A stretch of DNA of 64,000 nt, from the NCBI GenBank assembly GCA_016195025.1, contig JACQAL010000037.1, forward strand, positions 1 through 64,000, written 5' to 3'. This document shows, piece by piece, positions 7,780 through 16,901 of the stretch; position 1 is the stretch's first letter, and every line of letters starts with the position of its first letter. The DNA is from Bacteroidota bacterium (GTDB lineage Bacteria; Bacteroidota; Bacteroidia; Palsa-948). Made by a program: the position numbers and the translations under genes. The notes beneath the pieces were generated by a model that was not told the DNA's origin, searched no databases, and worked only from the letters and a program-made list of their open reading frames with translations.

Positions 7780-8790
7780 ATGAAAAAACTTTACGCAATT
7801 ATTTTGATTGCTGTCATTGTGAGCGCAGCGAAGCAATCTTATGCGCAGGATACTTTTTCAATCTGCGCTTTCGATTCTGCAACCGGGCAGGTTGGAAGTG
7901 CGGGCGCCACCTGCATCAAAAGTCCTACAGTAAGCGCTATTATAATCAGCGATGTTCATCCCGGTATTGGAGTGGTTCATACGCAGGCATATTATTATTC
8001 CCAGAATCAGAATTACGCCAAATCCCTTATGAACATGGGATTGATGCCGCAACAAATTATTGATTCCCTAAAGAAGCATGATGTTCTCAATGATTCTACA
8101 AGACGTCAGTATGGAATAGTGGACATGGTGCATAAACTTACCGCTCAATTCACAGGCGCCAATTGCGATACTTTCAAGAATCATATTCATGGACCTTATT
8201 ATTCAATACAAGGCAATACTTTGCTCGGACAGCAAATACTTGATTCGATGCAATCGCGGTTTTTAAACACACAGGGAACTCTTGCCTGCCGGCTGATGGC
8301 GGCTTTGCAGGGAGCCAAAGTAATTGGAGCGGATAACCGTTGCATATCCTACGGTGTTTCCACTTTTTCTGCTTTTATCCGCGTAGCAAATTCAAGTGAT
8401 AGTGCCGCAGGTCCGTATTTTCTTGACAAGACCGTAAATACCTATCCTCCTAATGCACCGGCTTACACTGAGCCGATAGATTCGCTGCAGAAACTTTTTA
8501 ATAATTGGGGAGGATGCAGCGCTTTTTATGTTTCTTCTCTTACACAACAGGGAGGCATAAAGATATTTCCTAATCCAGCCAGTGGAGTAGTTAATGTGCA
8601 AATGAGTGGTCCGTCAGCTGACGGAGTGCAAATAGAAATCTATAATGTAATAGGAGAGCGGGTGTATTCAGAATCTGTCATCGGTCGTCAGTCATCCGTC
8701 ATCCGTCTTGATGCTCCCAGCGGAATTTATTTTCTGCAAGTTAAAACAAGCGAAGGAATAGTGAACACAAAAATAATCATCAATAAATAA
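7780..8790 (+). CDS. DUF1028 (Ntn-hydrolase-like) protein with T9SS sorting domain
   Basis: 336 residues. Signal peptide 1-23 (MKKLYAIILIAVIVSAAKQSYAQ), whose VSAAKQS part is encoded by a palindromic repeat. Residues 25-245 match DUF1028: TFSICAFDSATGQVGSAGATC with the mature chain beginning near the family's conserved TFSI. DUF1028 proteins resemble the N-terminal nucleophile hydrolase fold; the substrate is unknown. Residues 258-336 are the T9SS sorting domain (FPNPASGVVNVQ... IVNTKIIINK). Export of an Ntn-like fold by T9SS is consistent with a surface or secreted hydrolase. Six bp after the preceding cargo gene. Confidence 0.85.
   Translation: MKKLYAIILIAVIVSAAKQSYAQDTFSICAFDSATGQVGSAGATCIKSPTVSAIIISDVHPGIGVVHTQAYYYSQNQNYAKSLMNMGLMPQQIIDSLKKHDVLNDSTRRQYGIVDMVHKLTAQFTGANCDTFKNHIHGPYYSIQGNTLLGQQILDSMQSRFLNTQGTLACRLMAALQGAKVIGADNRCISYGVSTFSAFIRVANSSDSAAGPYFLDKTVNTYPPNAPAYTEPIDSLQKLFNNWGGCSAFYVSSLTQQGGIKIFPNPASGVVNVQMSGPSADGVQIEIYNVIGERVYSESVIGRQSSVIRLDAPSGIYFLQVKTSEGIVNTKIIINK
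7806..7838. repeat. GATTGCT...AGCAATC palindromic repeat in signal peptide
   Basis: Arms GATTGCT (7806-7812) and AGCAATC (7832-7838) flank TCATTGTGAGCGCAGCGA. The wording GTCATTGTGAGC...GAAGCAATC is like a repeat found between genes in many bacteria (recalled, not searched). Here it is read as part of the signal peptide of the DUF1028 protein. Confidence 0.65.
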
Positions 8791-8811
8791 AAACAATCAA
8801 ATCATTTTTTT

Positions 8812-10110
8812 ATGAAAAGAACATCTTTACTCGCAGCAATTTTATTATCTTTTACTTTTTCTTCACAGGCGCAATCATGGTCTCATGCAGGAACCTGGGT
8901 AAACAGTTCTATTGAATGCCTGAAATCCTACAACGGAACTTTATATGTGGGCGGTAACTTTACGGGCGTGGGCACTATGTCGTGGAATTGCAGCTTCAGC
9001 GCCATGTGGGATGGCACCACCTTATCTCCCTACTACGACTCAAATCTTGGCGGGCTTGATTTCTCCTGCTTTGCCGTTCACAACTCAACTCTTTTTACCG
9101 GAGGCGCTTTTCAAATCGGTTCGTTTGGCGCATCGGAAGTAGCGGAATGGACAGGCACTGCGTGGGATGACCCCACAGGCGCTTATGCATTAAACTCGAA
9201 CGTATATGCCTTGCAGTCATTCGGAGGAAATTTATATGCAGGCGGATATTTCACTACCTATAATTCAACCAACTATAATCATATTGCCGTGAATAACGGT
9301 TCGGGTTATTCTACGGTGGGCAGCGGATTTGATGCTTCGGTATTTGCACTGACGGTATATAATGGTTCGCTTTATGCAGGCGGAGGATTTACAAATTCAG
9401 GTGCAACCGCTGTAAATCATATTGCAAAATGGAACGGCAGTTCCTGGCAGCCGCTCGGAACAGGAGTGAACGGAACAGTTAAAGGCATGGCAGTGATGGG
9501 AACTGATTTATATGTTATCGGTTCTTTCACGCAGGCGGGTTCTGTGGCGGTAAACAATATTGCAAAATGGAATGGCACCGCATGGTCAGATGTGGGAGGA
9601 GGCATAACAAATGTTCTCAACGGGGTGCGCTCAATTTTATCTTACAATAATTATATTTATGTGGGCGGAGATTTTACAAAAGCAGGAAACGTAACGGTGC
9701 AAAATGTGGCGGCATGGAATGGTTCTTCGTGGTCGGCTCTCGGAAGCGGAGTGCCCAACATGGTAAACGCACTTGAAATTTTTAACAACACCCTCTATGC
9801 CGGTCCTTTTGCTTTTGCGAATGACACCAACTGGGTGTGGAAGTTTTCCTCGCTGGGCGGAGTGAATGAAACGGAAATTGAAAACTCAATATCTGTTTTT
9901 CCAAATCCCTCAAACGGAAATTTCATTTTGACTTCTGAAATAACAAAAGGAGAAATAACAATTTATAATGTGCAGGAAGAAAAAGTGTATTCATCAACCG
10001 TAAACAGGAAACAGGAAACTGTAAACCTGAGCGCATCGAACGGAATTTATTTTCTTCAACTGAAAACAGAAAATGGAATCGTAAATAAGAAAATAATCAT
10101 TAATAAATAA
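8812..10110 (+). CDS. T9SS-exported beta-propeller protein with YVGGNFT-type repeats
   Basis: 432 residues. Signal peptide 1-20 (ending SSQAQ). Residues 25-345 contain about seven repeats of the form NGTLYVGGNFT ... NHIAKWNGSSWQPLGTGV, a surface beta-propeller type. Residues 355-432 are the T9SS sorting domain ending NKKIIINK. Its last 40 codons are almost the same DNA as in the SBBP gene (TVNRKQETVNLSASNGIYFL), so these sorting domains have been duplicated or converted recently. Last of the four-gene cargo cluster. Probable adhesin or scaffold; no catalytic motif. Confidence 0.82.
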   Translation: MKRTSLLAAILLSFTFSSQAQSWSHAGTWVNSSIECLKSYNGTLYVGGNFTGVGTMSWNCSFSAMWDGTTLSPYYDSNLGGLDFSCFAVHNSTLFTGGAFQIGSFGASEVAEWTGTAWDDPTGAYALNSNVYALQSFGGNLYAGGYFTTYNSTNYNHIAVNNGSGYSTVGSGFDASVFALTVYNGSLYAGGGFTNSGATAVNHIAKWNGSSWQPLGTGVNGTVKGMAVMGTDLYVIGSFTQAGSVAVNNIAKWNGTAWSDVGGGITNVLNGVRSILSYNNYIYVGGDFTKAGNVTVQNVAAWNGSSWSALGSGVPNMVNALEIFNNTLYAGPFAFANDTNWVWKFSSLGGVNETEIENSISVFPNPSNGNFILTSEITKGEITIYNVQEEKVYSSTVNRKQETVNLSASNGIYFLQLKTENGIVNKKIIINK

Positions 10111-10169
10111 CTGATTGCAAACAATAGATGGAATTTTTATTTCTCCTTGTATTTACAATCATCTTCGTT

Positions 10170-10451
10170 TCATTGTTTTTTCTTTAGGGTTTCTATTTCT
10201 TCTTTCAATAATTTAAGTTCTGCCTTCAATTGTAAATTTTCCTGCTTTAGTTTTTTTATGGCTGATTCCTCCCTGTATGTGTTCGGATACTGTGCTTCCT
10301 GTTCGTAACGCAAAAGTGTATTCATTCCGCCATTGAGTTTGAATGCCCGCTCCTGCTCCTGAAGTTTATTGTATTCGCTGGTTGTCATTGTTTGCGCAAA
10401 TAAAGAGGCAGCAGACGCAGCAGCTATTATTAGGAGTATATTTTTTTTCAT
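10170..10451 (-). CDS. Small exported coiled-coil protein
   Basis: 93 residues. Signal peptide 1-20 (LLIIAAASAASLFAQ) followed by a polar region and a C-terminal helix of leucine heptads (AIKKLKQENLQLKAELKLLKEEIETLKKKQ, residues 64-93, quoted only to show the heptads at L68, L73, L77, L80), a strong coiled coil. Probably periplasmic and oligomeric. I do not recognise the family. It is convergent with the cargo cluster and divergent from the TPR gene at 10522. Confidence 0.7.
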   Translation of the reverse strand: MKKNILLIIAAASAASLFAQTMTTSEYNKLQEQERAFKLNGGMNTLLRYEQEAQYPNTYREESAIKKLKQENLQLKAELKLLKEEIETLKKKQ

Positions 10452-10521
10452 TGCTGTAAGTTTTTCATATTCATTACAATTATCACGCCATTAATCCCTT
10501 ACCTTTATAAAAAAATTTTCT

Positions 10522-12267
10522 ATGAAGAAGTTAATTTTATTTTCCCCGCTCGTTCTTCTGTTTTCTTTTGCACTTGCAGAATCAGAAACCGATTCGCTTG
10601 AAAAAAGTGCAAACGCTGGCGTGCAGGATACTGGCACAGTGAACGCGCTCAATCTTCTCTGCAAAAAAAACTGGAGCAGCGAAGAAGAAAAAGCGCTCGG
10701 CTACGGCAACCGCGCGCTTGCGCTCGCGCAAAAAATAAATTATAAGAAAGGCGAAGCGCAGGCGCTGAATAATCTGGGAGTGAGTTATTACAACTTCAGC
10801 GAGTACGACAAAGCACTCGATGAACATTTCAAAGCGCTCGCAATCCGCAAAACGCTCGGAGATAAAAAAGATATTTCTTCTTCGCTGAACAATATCGGCA
10901 ACGCCTACGATGGCATGAGCGATTACCTGCACGCCCTTGACTTTTTCAAACAGGCGCTGCACCTGAAAAAAGAAATTGATGACAAGAAAGGAATTGCAAA
11001 CATTTCGAACAACATCGGCAACCTGTATTATTCGCAGGGAAATTATTACAAAGCGCTGGCTTATTTTTTTGACGCGCTGCAAATTTACGAAGAGCAGGAA
11101 GAACTGTCGGTGGCGCACGCCAATGTGCTGCACAACATCGGGAATGTTTACAAAGAACAGAAAGACATAAAGAACGCACTTGCATATTACGAAAAAGGGT
11201 TGAAGATGCGCGAAGATATGGAAGACGAGCAGGGTGTTGAAGTTTCTTACAATGCCCTGGCGGCACTTTATCTCGCTTCAGCCGTGCAGCAAAAAAATTC
11301 CACGTTTGCCGGACAGGATTATTCCAGCGCCAAAGAATATTTTACCAAAGCCATTGCCATTCAGGAAAAAATTGAAGACAAAACAAACATGGCAATCGCG
11401 TTAAATAATCTCGGAATAATTTACATGCACGAAGGAAATTACGACAGAGCGCTGCAGGAAAGTTTTGCCGCCCTTCAACTCAGCGGAGAGATTGGCGATA
11501 AATCAACCGAAGCCATTTCGCTCGGAAGCATTGCCGATGTGTATCATGAAAAAAATGAAATCAATAAATCCATCGAGTACGCAAACAAAGCGCTCGCGCT
11601 GGCGGATAGTTTGCGCATTCTGGAAGAAATAAAAAATTCACATCTCATGCTCAGCACTAATTACGATTCACTGAAACAATTCGACAAATCTGTTTTTCAT
11701 TATAAACTTTACGTAACCTACCGCGATAGTTTACTCAATGCGGAGAACGCAAAGCAAATGGCAAATGTTCAACAGAAATACGAATCGGAAAAAGAACAAG
11801 TGGAAGAAGAGCGCGCCAAAGAACAGCAAGAAGCGGAACTGGAGCGCAAAGAGCAGGCGCAGTACCTCGTTATTTTTTCCATCATCATTCTGCTCGCCCT
11901 GTTCATTGTCATTGCAAGCCACCTTCAACTCTCGGTCCGAACCATTGACTTTGCCGCGTTCGTAGGCGTGCTTTTATTTTTTCAGTTCATCGAAGTGCTG
12001 CTTCATCCCTACATCATAAAATATGTGCACGGGCTGCCGATTATTTTTATCTGCATCAACATTGCGCTCGCTTCGGGTTTAAAACCCATTCATCATTTGC
12101 TTGAAAAAAGTTTGGTAAAAGTTTCGCATACCATCAGCCATAAGCGAATGCAGAAAGTCAAACAGAAAGAAGATGAAGAGCGAAGACGAATGGAAGAATT
12201 AAAACTGAAACGCATGCAGGAACGGATGGCGAAAGCAAACGAAAACAATCCGGAAAAAAATGGCTGA
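10522..12267 (+). CDS. TPR-repeat membrane protein
   Basis: 581 residues. Signal peptide 1-19. Tetratricopeptide repeats fill about 60-420 (ALNNLGVSYYNFSEYDKALDEHFKALAI type, 40-residue spacing). A charged coiled coil at about 405-445 leads to three hydrophobic helices (about 448-467, 475-492, 500-520) and a highly charged cytoplasmic tail rich in Lys, Arg, Glu and Met. This is the architecture of Bacteroidota TPR sensor proteins, but where a histidine kinase, HTH or phosphatase domain would normally follow there is only the charged tail. Function unknown; perhaps a periplasmic scaffold. Confidence 0.8.
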   Translation: MKKLILFSPLVLLFSFALAESETDSLEKSANAGVQDTGTVNALNLLCKKNWSSEEEKALGYGNRALALAQKINYKKGEAQALNNLGVSYYNFSEYDKALDEHFKALAIRKTLGDKKDISSSLNNIGNAYDGMSDYLHALDFFKQALHLKKEIDDKKGIANISNNIGNLYYSQGNYYKALAYFFDALQIYEEQEELSVAHANVLHNIGNVYKEQKDIKNALAYYEKGLKMREDMEDEQGVEVSYNALAALYLASAVQQKNSTFAGQDYSSAKEYFTKAIAIQEKIEDKTNMAIALNNLGIIYMHEGNYDRALQESFAALQLSGEIGDKSTEAISLGSIADVYHEKNEINKSIEYANKALALADSLRILEEIKNSHLMLSTNYDSLKQFDKSVFHYKLYVTYRDSLLNAENAKQMANVQQKYESEKEQVEEERAKEQQEAELERKEQAQYLVIFSIIILLALFIVIASHLQLSVRTIDFAAFVGVLLFFQFIEVLLHPYIIKYVHGLPIIFICINIALASGLKPIHHLLEKSLVKVSHTISHKRMQKVKQKEDEERRRMEELKLKRMQERMAKANENNPEKNG

Positions 12268-12359
12268 GTTTTTTATTTTCATTCGGAGAATCACCGTAGA
12301 AATCTTTTTTTATCCGCGCATTGATATTTAATTATCTTCACCGCGCTTAAATTTTTTTT

Positions 12360-12596
12360 ATGTCGATGCGGGAAAAAAAAGGAGGGCGTCCGCCCACAAA
12401 GCCGGCTGTATTAAAAGATGGATTTTATATTGAAGTGCGCAACCGCGGCACCGACCCCGGGATGGGAGTAAAAATATGGAAAGCCACCAAAGAAGAAATG
12501 CTGCAGGCAGCTCAGGAATACCGCAAAACAAAACTTGTGATTATTCTCGGAGAATACCAAAACGGTGAGCCGCTGCATCCAATAGAAAAAAAATAA
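12360..12596 (+). CDS. Small basic protein of unknown function
   Basis: 78 residues with no signal peptide. It begins MSMREKKGGRPPTKPAVLKDGFYIEV and continues with an alternating strand and helix pattern (GVKIWKATKEEMLQAAQEYRKTK, then LVIILGEYQNG). The KKGGRPP segment resembles an AT-hook-like basic patch, but a single match is weak. Codon use fits the neighbours. It stands alone in the gap between the TPR gene and the convergent PD40 gene, ending 4 bp before that gene's stop. I do not recognise the family. Confidence 0.6.
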   Translation: MSMREKKGGRPPTKPAVLKDGFYIEVRNRGTDPGMGVKIWKATKEEMLQAAQEYRKTKLVIILGEYQNGEPLHPIEKK

Positions 12597-12600
12597 TTCC

Positions 12601-14217
12601 CTACTTTTTATTATTCGGCTTTGAACTGCTGCCGCCTTCGGGAGTGAGCATGATATTTTTTTCAACCTGCGATTTGAAGGAACTTTTTCCGAGTATTTCT
12701 ATTTTTTCGCTGTAAGGAAGATAGCCGGGAATTTCGGTGTTGATAGAAAATTTTCCGGGCGGAAGAATGATTACATATTTTCCTGAATTGGGATTCGGCA
12801 TGTAACTTCCGAAATCATCACCTGAATTCAAATCGGCAACAGAAATAAAAACGTGCGTGGAATCAACCGGCTTGGAAACATCAGCGCTTCGCACTTTTCC
12901 GGTAACCACCGTATAATCTGGGTCAACATCTATAAAATCCAGGCGGTAAATATCCAAATCGCCCAAGCCGTCTTTTCTGCGAATGGAAATGTATCCGTAT
13001 TTTCCGTTTGCCGAAACGCGGAAGTTCATATCATCCTGCGTGCTGTTGATGGGATAGCCAAGATTTTTTGCATCGTTGAAAAGATTTTTTTTGTCATCGT
13101 ACTTTGCGAAAAAAATATCATAGCCGCCCATGCTCGTGTGCCCCATGGAAGAAAAGTAAAGCGTTTTTCCATCGGGAGAAATATTCGGGAAGTCCTCGTT
13201 GTAAGGCGTGTTGATTTCTTCTCCGAGATTTTGCGCAGGACCCCACTTTCCGGTAGGCAATCTGCGGCACACATAAATATCGGAACCGCCAAAACCTCCC
13301 GGGCGCGTGCTCGCAAAATAAATGGCGTTGCCGTCTGCCGTAATCGAAGCGGCAATTTCCTGCCCGCGCTGCGAATTAATTTGTTCATCAAGCAGGATGG
13401 GCTCTTTGAAATTTTTTGCCTTGTCGCATTTTGAAATATAAATATCTCCGCTTCCCTGGAAATTATCATAGTAGATGAGCAAGTAATCACCGCTGGCGGA
13501 AAGCCCCACCGCTTCTTCTTCTCCATCCATGGTGTTCACCACTCTTCCCAAAAGTTTTGTTTTGGTGAATTGTCCGTCCTTCACCCGCGAAATATAAATG
13601 TTGGACGTCCACGAGCCATCCGGATTTTGCCACGAGCCCGATTCGGGGCGCTTGCTGTTGAAAATGATGAACGATTCATCGGCAGGAACGAAGGGAAAAT
13701 AATCGGGATATTCCGAATTGATGTTCTTCCCGAGGTTTTCAAAGTTTACATTCACCGGGTATTTCATCAGTTCTTTTGCGTTCAGGCAATACTGCGCTTC
13801 CAGTTCCAAATCTTTCATATTCTCCGCGCTGCCTTTGCCTTCCTTTTTATATTCATTCAGCATTTTAATGGCATCGTCAAACTTATAAGCGTAGAGATAC
13901 GCGCGCCCGAGCAAATATTTTGTTTCGGGCTCGGAAGTTTTATCTTTTATTTTCTCAAGATAGGAAATGGCTTTTGTTTTATCTATGTCGGTATTGATGT
14001 AGCAAACTCCTATGCGGTAATTGTATTTTTCGTTCTCCGGTTCTTTTTTTATGAGAATGAGATATTCATCGAGCGCGTATTCAAAATTTCCGCTCTTGAA
14101 ATATTCTTCTGCCGCCTTCGGGTCTCCGGTGGCTTTGGGTTTTTTCGGCTGGGCATTCTGCGCAACAACCAATGACAAGTGACTAATGACTAATAAACTG
14201 ATTATAATAAAACGCAT
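12601..14217 (-). CDS. TPR/PD40-repeat envelope protein without OmpA domain
   Basis: 538 residues. Signal peptide 1-19, encoded partly by a CATTAGTCA-type word repeat. TPR segment about 25-130 (AEEYFKSGNFEYALDEYL, NYRIGVCYINTDIDK), WD40-like PD40 propeller about 150-420 (DGKTLYFSSMGHTSMGGYDIF), then a carboxypeptidase-regulatory-like domain about 430-520. The order matches PorE-like proteins of the T9SS/gliding envelope, but the C-terminal OmpA peptidoglycan-binding domain present in the two relatives at 16902 and 21390 is absent; the chain ends KNIMLTPEGGSSSKPNNKK. It may partner with an OmpA protein or be a natural short form. Confidence 0.8.
   Translation of the reverse strand: MRFIIISLLVISHLSLVVAQNAQPKKPKATGDPKAAEEYFKSGNFEYALDEYLILIKKEPENEKYNYRIGVCYINTDIDKTKAISYLEKIKDKTSEPETKYLLGRAYLYAYKFDDAIKMLNEYKKEGKGSAENMKDLELEAQYCLNAKELMKYPVNVNFENLGKNINSEYPDYFPFVPADESFIIFNSKRPESGSWQNPDGSWTSNIYISRVKDGQFTKTKLLGRVVNTMDGEEEAVGLSASGDYLLIYYDNFQGSGDIYISKCDKAKNFKEPILLDEQINSQRGQEIAASITADGNAIYFASTRPGGFGGSDIYVCRRLPTGKWGPAQNLGEEINTPYNEDFPNISPDGKTLYFSSMGHTSMGGYDIFFAKYDDKKNLFNDAKNLGYPINSTQDDMNFRVSANGKYGYISIRRKDGLGDLDIYRLDFIDVDPDYTVVTGKVRSADVSKPVDSTHVFISVADLNSGDDFGSYMPNPNSGKYVIILPPGKFSINTEIPGYLPYSEKIEILGKSSFKSQVEKNIMLTPEGGSSSKPNNKK
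14167..14195. repeat. TAGTCATTAGTCACTTGTCA-type word repeat in signal peptide
   Basis: On the minus strand, repeated AGTCATTAGTCACTTGTCAT words encode VISHLSLVV of the PD40 protein signal peptide. Internally repetitive DNA of this kind is typical of intergenic word repeats in Bacteroidota genomes (recalled). Confidence 0.5.
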
Positions 14218-14298
14218 GACAATTGAATAGAAAGCAAATATAAATTAAAAAAGAATTCACGAAAGAAAATTACTATGCCGGTGCTGCCTGCCGCATTA

Positions 14299-15576
14299 TC
14301 ACTTTTCGGGTGTAACCTTTTTCAGCTGTTTGTTCTTTAAAGCCAATTGAAAAATTAAAAACGGATAAAGAACGCTCCATACTGCTGCTACATAAACCAC
14401 CAATCTGTCTCCTGCCCAGTAAGTTATTCCTGATGAATACAGAATATAAAACAGCATGAGTCCGCTTAAAAAAATAAAATGTGATTCCAAATTACTCTTG
14501 CTGAAATTTTTTATTAAATAATAAATCCATAAAAATGTCATGATGAGATGAATATAAAAAATAAAATTGTGGTTAGTATTTTCTGTCCATTTTGACAAGG
14601 AGTAATTTGTTTTACGGTCTATGTAAGGATTCCCTTGCTTGAGGTTCTCCGTGATATTATCCCAATAAACTTCTATTGTTTCACAAGGATGAAAAAACAG
14701 ATAACTGACGATTTCCGCATTACTAAGTTGCGATGCTTTTTCTTTTAAACCGGCATGTATGCTATCTGGCAACTCATTGTAACTTTGATTAAAAGTATCA
14801 GTTACAAAAAAATTTACCTTTTTATAAAAATAGTAACGTAAATTATAATCTCCAATTTCTGTACTTGAAAATGTATTGTGTTTAGTTTTATTAATCGCTT
14901 TTTGAATAATTACCGGGGAACTTGCAATTATGATTAAGAAAATTTGCAGAGGATGACGTATGATTGATTTATAATTGATGATAAAAAAAGCTATCAACCA
15001 AAAATACCAGCATATCTGAAATACCGGTCTTATAGTTGCTAACACAGAAATTATAATTGTCAAACTCAGGCAAAGAACAGGTTTTTGATTTTTCTTGTGA
15101 GCCATTGACAATAAATACATAAAAAGTGTTAGAAAGAAAAAAGCAGCAACTTCAGTAAGTGCATGTGCAGTATACACAATCAGTGAAATGTTTGAAACTG
15201 CAAACAAAAAGGAAACCGTAGCCAAATCTTTCCGCCCTGTTATTCTCAAAGCTGTTTTAAAAATAAAAATACTTCCTGAAATCCAAAATAAAAACTGAAA
15301 AATCCATGTTCCATAAAAGCCAAGCAATTTGGTTGATATCAAAATAATCAGAGGGTAAAAAAATGTTCTGTATGGGTTGCAATAATCAATTTTACCTGAC
15401 AGCCAGTCGGCATACTCTTTATATTCTAAAGAATCTCCCGTAGAGAAAAGTGAGTTTTTTATAAAGTCAATCCCTCCAAGTTCATAGAGAATATAAAAAT
15501 AAAATATAGTTGCAATTGCACTTAGTGCTAAAAGCAACCGGCTTTTTTCAAGTATTTGTTTAACACTAAACCGCAT
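14299..15576 (-). CDS. Multi-spanning membrane protein, GT-C/ArnT-like
   Basis: 425 residues with about ten hydrophobic helices. The first loop holds SLEYKEYADWLSGKIDYCNPYRTFFYPL, where the paired acidic/aromatic residues after TM1 resemble the GT-C glycosyltransferase loop (family 39 and ArnT-like, using lipid-linked sugars). No diagnostic motif is complete, so the enzyme assignment is tentative. Its codon and base use is visibly more AT-rich than the flanking TPR genes, and a GAAGGT/ACCTTC palindrome sits just upstream, suggesting acquisition. Transcribed alone toward the PD40 gene. Confidence 0.6.
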   Translation of the reverse strand: MRFSVKQILEKSRLLLALSAIATIFYFYILYELGGIDFIKNSLFSTGDSLEYKEYADWLSGKIDYCNPYRTFFYPLIILISTKLLGFYGTWIFQFLFWISGSIFIFKTALRITGRKDLATVSFLFAVSNISLIVYTAHALTEVAAFFFLTLFMYLLSMAHKKNQKPVLCLSLTIIISVLATIRPVFQICWYFWLIAFFIINYKSIIRHPLQIFLIIIASSPVIIQKAINKTKHNTFSSTEIGDYNLRYYFYKKVNFFVTDTFNQSYNELPDSIHAGLKEKASQLSNAEIVSYLFFHPCETIEVYWDNITENLKQGNPYIDRKTNYSLSKWTENTNHNFIFYIHLIMTFLWIYYLIKNFSKSNLESHFIFLSGLMLFYILYSSGITYWAGDRLVVYVAAVWSVLYPFLIFQLALKNKQLKKVTPEK

Positions 15577-15618
15577 GTGATTTTAATTCGTTTTTTAATG
15601 ACAGTGCTTCCGTTAGTT

Positions 15619-15632
15619 GAAGGTTCACCTTC
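15619..15632. repeat. GAAGGT-TC-ACCTTC palindrome
   Basis: Perfect 6-bp arms in the 214 bp divergent gap between the membrane protein and the TPR gene. Probably a member of the scattered intergenic palindromes; no T-tract, so not a terminator. Confidence 0.5.
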
Positions 15633-15760
15633 GTCCGATTATTTTTTGCAGGTTTAACCTACATTCATATTGAAGCGAAGATACAATCTCCACGGAACGG
15701 GTCAATCATTATTGCTTCATACAATCACAACTTTACTTCCGCGTATTTTCAAAAACTATT

Positions 15761-15768
15761 TACATTTG
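15761..15768 (+). promoter_or_regulatory. Possible Bacteroidota -7 element TACATTTG
   Basis: TACATTTG fits the TAnnTTTG -7 consensus and lies 22 bp before the TPR gene start at 15791. No clear TTTG -33 box was seen at the usual distance, so confidence is low. Confidence 0.35.
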
Positions 15769-15790
15769 TACGAATTCAAAAATCGCATAT

Positions 15791-16843
15791 ATGAAACGGC
15801 TGTTTCCCTATTTCCTTCTATCCTTCTATTCTTATATTCTTTCCGCGCAGGACACGGTGAGAGTTTCCACGCTGGCGGGGCTGGATGTTACTGCTGAAAA
15901 ATTATACAACAGCGGCATCAGCAAATTTTCTGCGAAGGATTACAACGGAGCCATCAATGATTTCACGCAGTCCATTTCCGTGAATCCGAATTTTTACAAA
16001 GCATATTACAACCGCGGGGTTGCGCGCATTGAACTCAAAGATGTGCAGGGCGGCATTGCCGATTTCACGCAGGCAATCACGCTCTCGCACGATTCCTGTG
16101 CCGATTGTTATTTCAGCCGCGCGCAGGCAAAATATTCACAGGGAAGCAAAACCGAAGCGGCAGAGGACTACGGAAAAAATATAAAGATGAATCCGAACAA
16201 TGCGCAGGCATATTATTACCGCGGAGGAATTTTATTTGAAATCAAAGAATATAAAAGCGCGAGCGAGGACTTTGACCAGGCAATCAAACTCAAACCCGAT
16301 TACGCCTACGCTTACAATGACCGGGGCAGCGCCAAGCGCGAACTGGAAGATTACACAGGCGCGGCTGCCGATTATAAAAAAGCAACCGAACACAAACCCG
16401 ACATGGCATTTGCCTATTCAAATCTTGGAAGCATGTTGAGAAAGAAAGGCGATTTCAAAGGAGCGGTTGCTGCGTATGATAATGCAATAAAAGTAAAAGA
16501 AAGTTATCTCGTTTACAACAACCGCGGCAGCGCAAAATACGATGCCGAAGATTATCCGGGCGCCATTGAAGATTTTTCAAAAGCAATTAAACTGAAAACC
16601 GATTACGCGCTGGCATACAACAACCGCGGAGCGGCAAAGTTCAGGCAAAAAGATTTCAAAGGAGCGATTGACGATTACGATAAAGCCATTCAGTACAACA
16701 GCAAATATGCCTATGCATTTCTGAACCGCGGAATGGCGAAAGAATTAATCCGCGACCAGAACGGAGCGTGCAAGGACTGGGAAGCAGCCGTGAATCTTGG
16801 CGTGGAGCAGGGAAAAAATTATTTGCAGGATTGTAAAAAATAG
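15791..16843 (+). CDS. Exported tetratricopeptide-repeat protein
   Basis: 350 residues. Signal peptide 1-19 (ending ILSAQ). Almost the whole chain from residue 35 is TPR units of 34 residues with the consensus YNNRGSAKYDAEDYPGAIEDFSKAIKLK, about nine in all. It is thus a superhelical binding scaffold, probably periplasmic. No catalytic domain. First of a plus-strand set with the two PorE-like genes and the SpoIIE phosphatase gene; the next gene starts 58 bp downstream, past a repeat. Confidence 0.8.
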   Translation: MKRLFPYFLLSFYSYILSAQDTVRVSTLAGLDVTAEKLYNSGISKFSAKDYNGAINDFTQSISVNPNFYKAYYNRGVARIELKDVQGGIADFTQAITLSHDSCADCYFSRAQAKYSQGSKTEAAEDYGKNIKMNPNNAQAYYYRGGILFEIKEYKSASEDFDQAIKLKPDYAYAYNDRGSAKRELEDYTGAAADYKKATEHKPDMAFAYSNLGSMLRKKGDFKGAVAAYDNAIKVKESYLVYNNRGSAKYDAEDYPGAIEDFSKAIKLKTDYALAYNNRGAAKFRQKDFKGAIDDYDKAIQYNSKYAYAFLNRGMAKELIRDQNGACKDWEAAVNLGVEQGKNYLQDCKK

Positions 16844-16877
16844 CAGGCAGCAGGCAATAAGCAGCAGGCAGTTGGCA
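16843..16877. repeat. GCAGGCA word repeat
   Basis: GCAGGCAGCAGGCAATAAGC and GCAGGCAGTTGGC words fill the gap between the TPR gene and the PorE-like gene. Related words, in the opposite sense, lie in coding DNA at 19471-19500 and 23775-23804. Confidence 0.6.
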
Positions 16878-16901
16878 AAAAGTAAAAAAGAAGAAATCGA
16901 A

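Noticed and set aside
13570-14175. 201-codon open frame opposite the PD40 gene
   Set aside because: Antisense shadow; composition of Ile/Phe/Arg typical of reversed reading.
16797-16901. Extended N-terminus of the OmpA protein from TTG 16797
   Set aside because: It would overlap the previous gene and translate a GCAGGCA repeat; ATG 16902 gives a proper signal peptide.
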